Part shown: one piece after another, positions 5,541 through 5,566 of the stretch
Position numbering within the stretch: the first letter of the stretch is position 1
Layout of the letters: each line of letters starts with the position of its first letter
The notes under the pieces: model-generated
Seen by the model: the letters and a program-made list of their open reading frames with translations, nothing else
Database searches by the model: none
Told to the model about the DNA's origin: nothing
Translations under genes and position numbers: made by a program
Assembly (NCBI GenBank): GCA_964388665.1
Contig: CAYMBJ010000142.1
Coordinates: forward strand, 1-5,566
From: CALCCV01 sp964388665
GTDB taxonomy: Bacteria > Bdellovibrionota > Bdellovibrionia > Bdellovibrionales > Bdellovibrionaceae
Direction of reading: 5' to 3'
Length of the DNA stretch: 5,566 nucleotides

Positions 5541-5566
5541 AAAGGATCTTGGTATCGTAGAAGCCG

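Noticed and set aside
5516..5560. A 14-codon plus-strand frame starting at an ATG preceded by AGGGG
   Set aside because: It ends at a TAG after 14 codons, lies across the inverted repeat, and has no sign of being coding. The divergent gene more likely starts outside the window.

Overview
The window holds seven protein genes on a chromosome-like backbone of middling G+C content, with no RNA genes, mobile elements or CRISPR arrays that I can see. The gene types suggest a Gram-negative proteobacterium-like organism. They include exported proteins with signal peptides, a LapG-like periplasmic cysteine protease, a Coq4-family quinone biosynthesis protein, and LysR and TetR regulators. A Bdellovibrionota/deltaproteobacterial-type genome is my guess from gene style only, and I hold it weakly.

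Layout. At the left edge (3-743, +) is the C-terminal part of a parallel beta-helix protein, possibly a PL6-like polysaccharide lyase, whose start lies outside the window. It converges on a small exported protein (781-1083, -) with a coiled coil and four cysteines. That gene is divergent from a LysR-type regulator (1131-2045, +) whose effector domain is intact but whose helix-turn-helix looks scrambled and whose start codon is poor. Downstream on the same strand is an exported transglutaminase-like cysteine protease (2118-3050, +) with a complete Cys-His-Asp triad. A compact hairpin sits at its stop codon.

The right half begins with a TetR regulator (3101-3721, -), divergent from a Coq4-family gene (3810-4505, +). 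The 88-bp gap between them carries a candidate promoter and short inverted repeats. This is the classic arrangement for a local repressor and its target. Coq4 converges on a second, intact LysR regulator (4594-5490, -). Upstream of that regulator is a 24-bp inverted repeat containing two heptamers one helical turn apart, which may control the regulator and an unseen divergent gene to the right.

The genes do not form one pathway. They read as small regulator/target pairs: LysR with the secreted protein or protease, TetR with coq4, and LysR with a gene beyond the edge. I found no convincing new defence or mobile system. The most interesting points are the apparently double-frameshifted LysR DNA-binding domain, the LapG-like protease with an extra N-terminal region and an overlapping upstream mini-ORF, and the TetR-coq4 pair.
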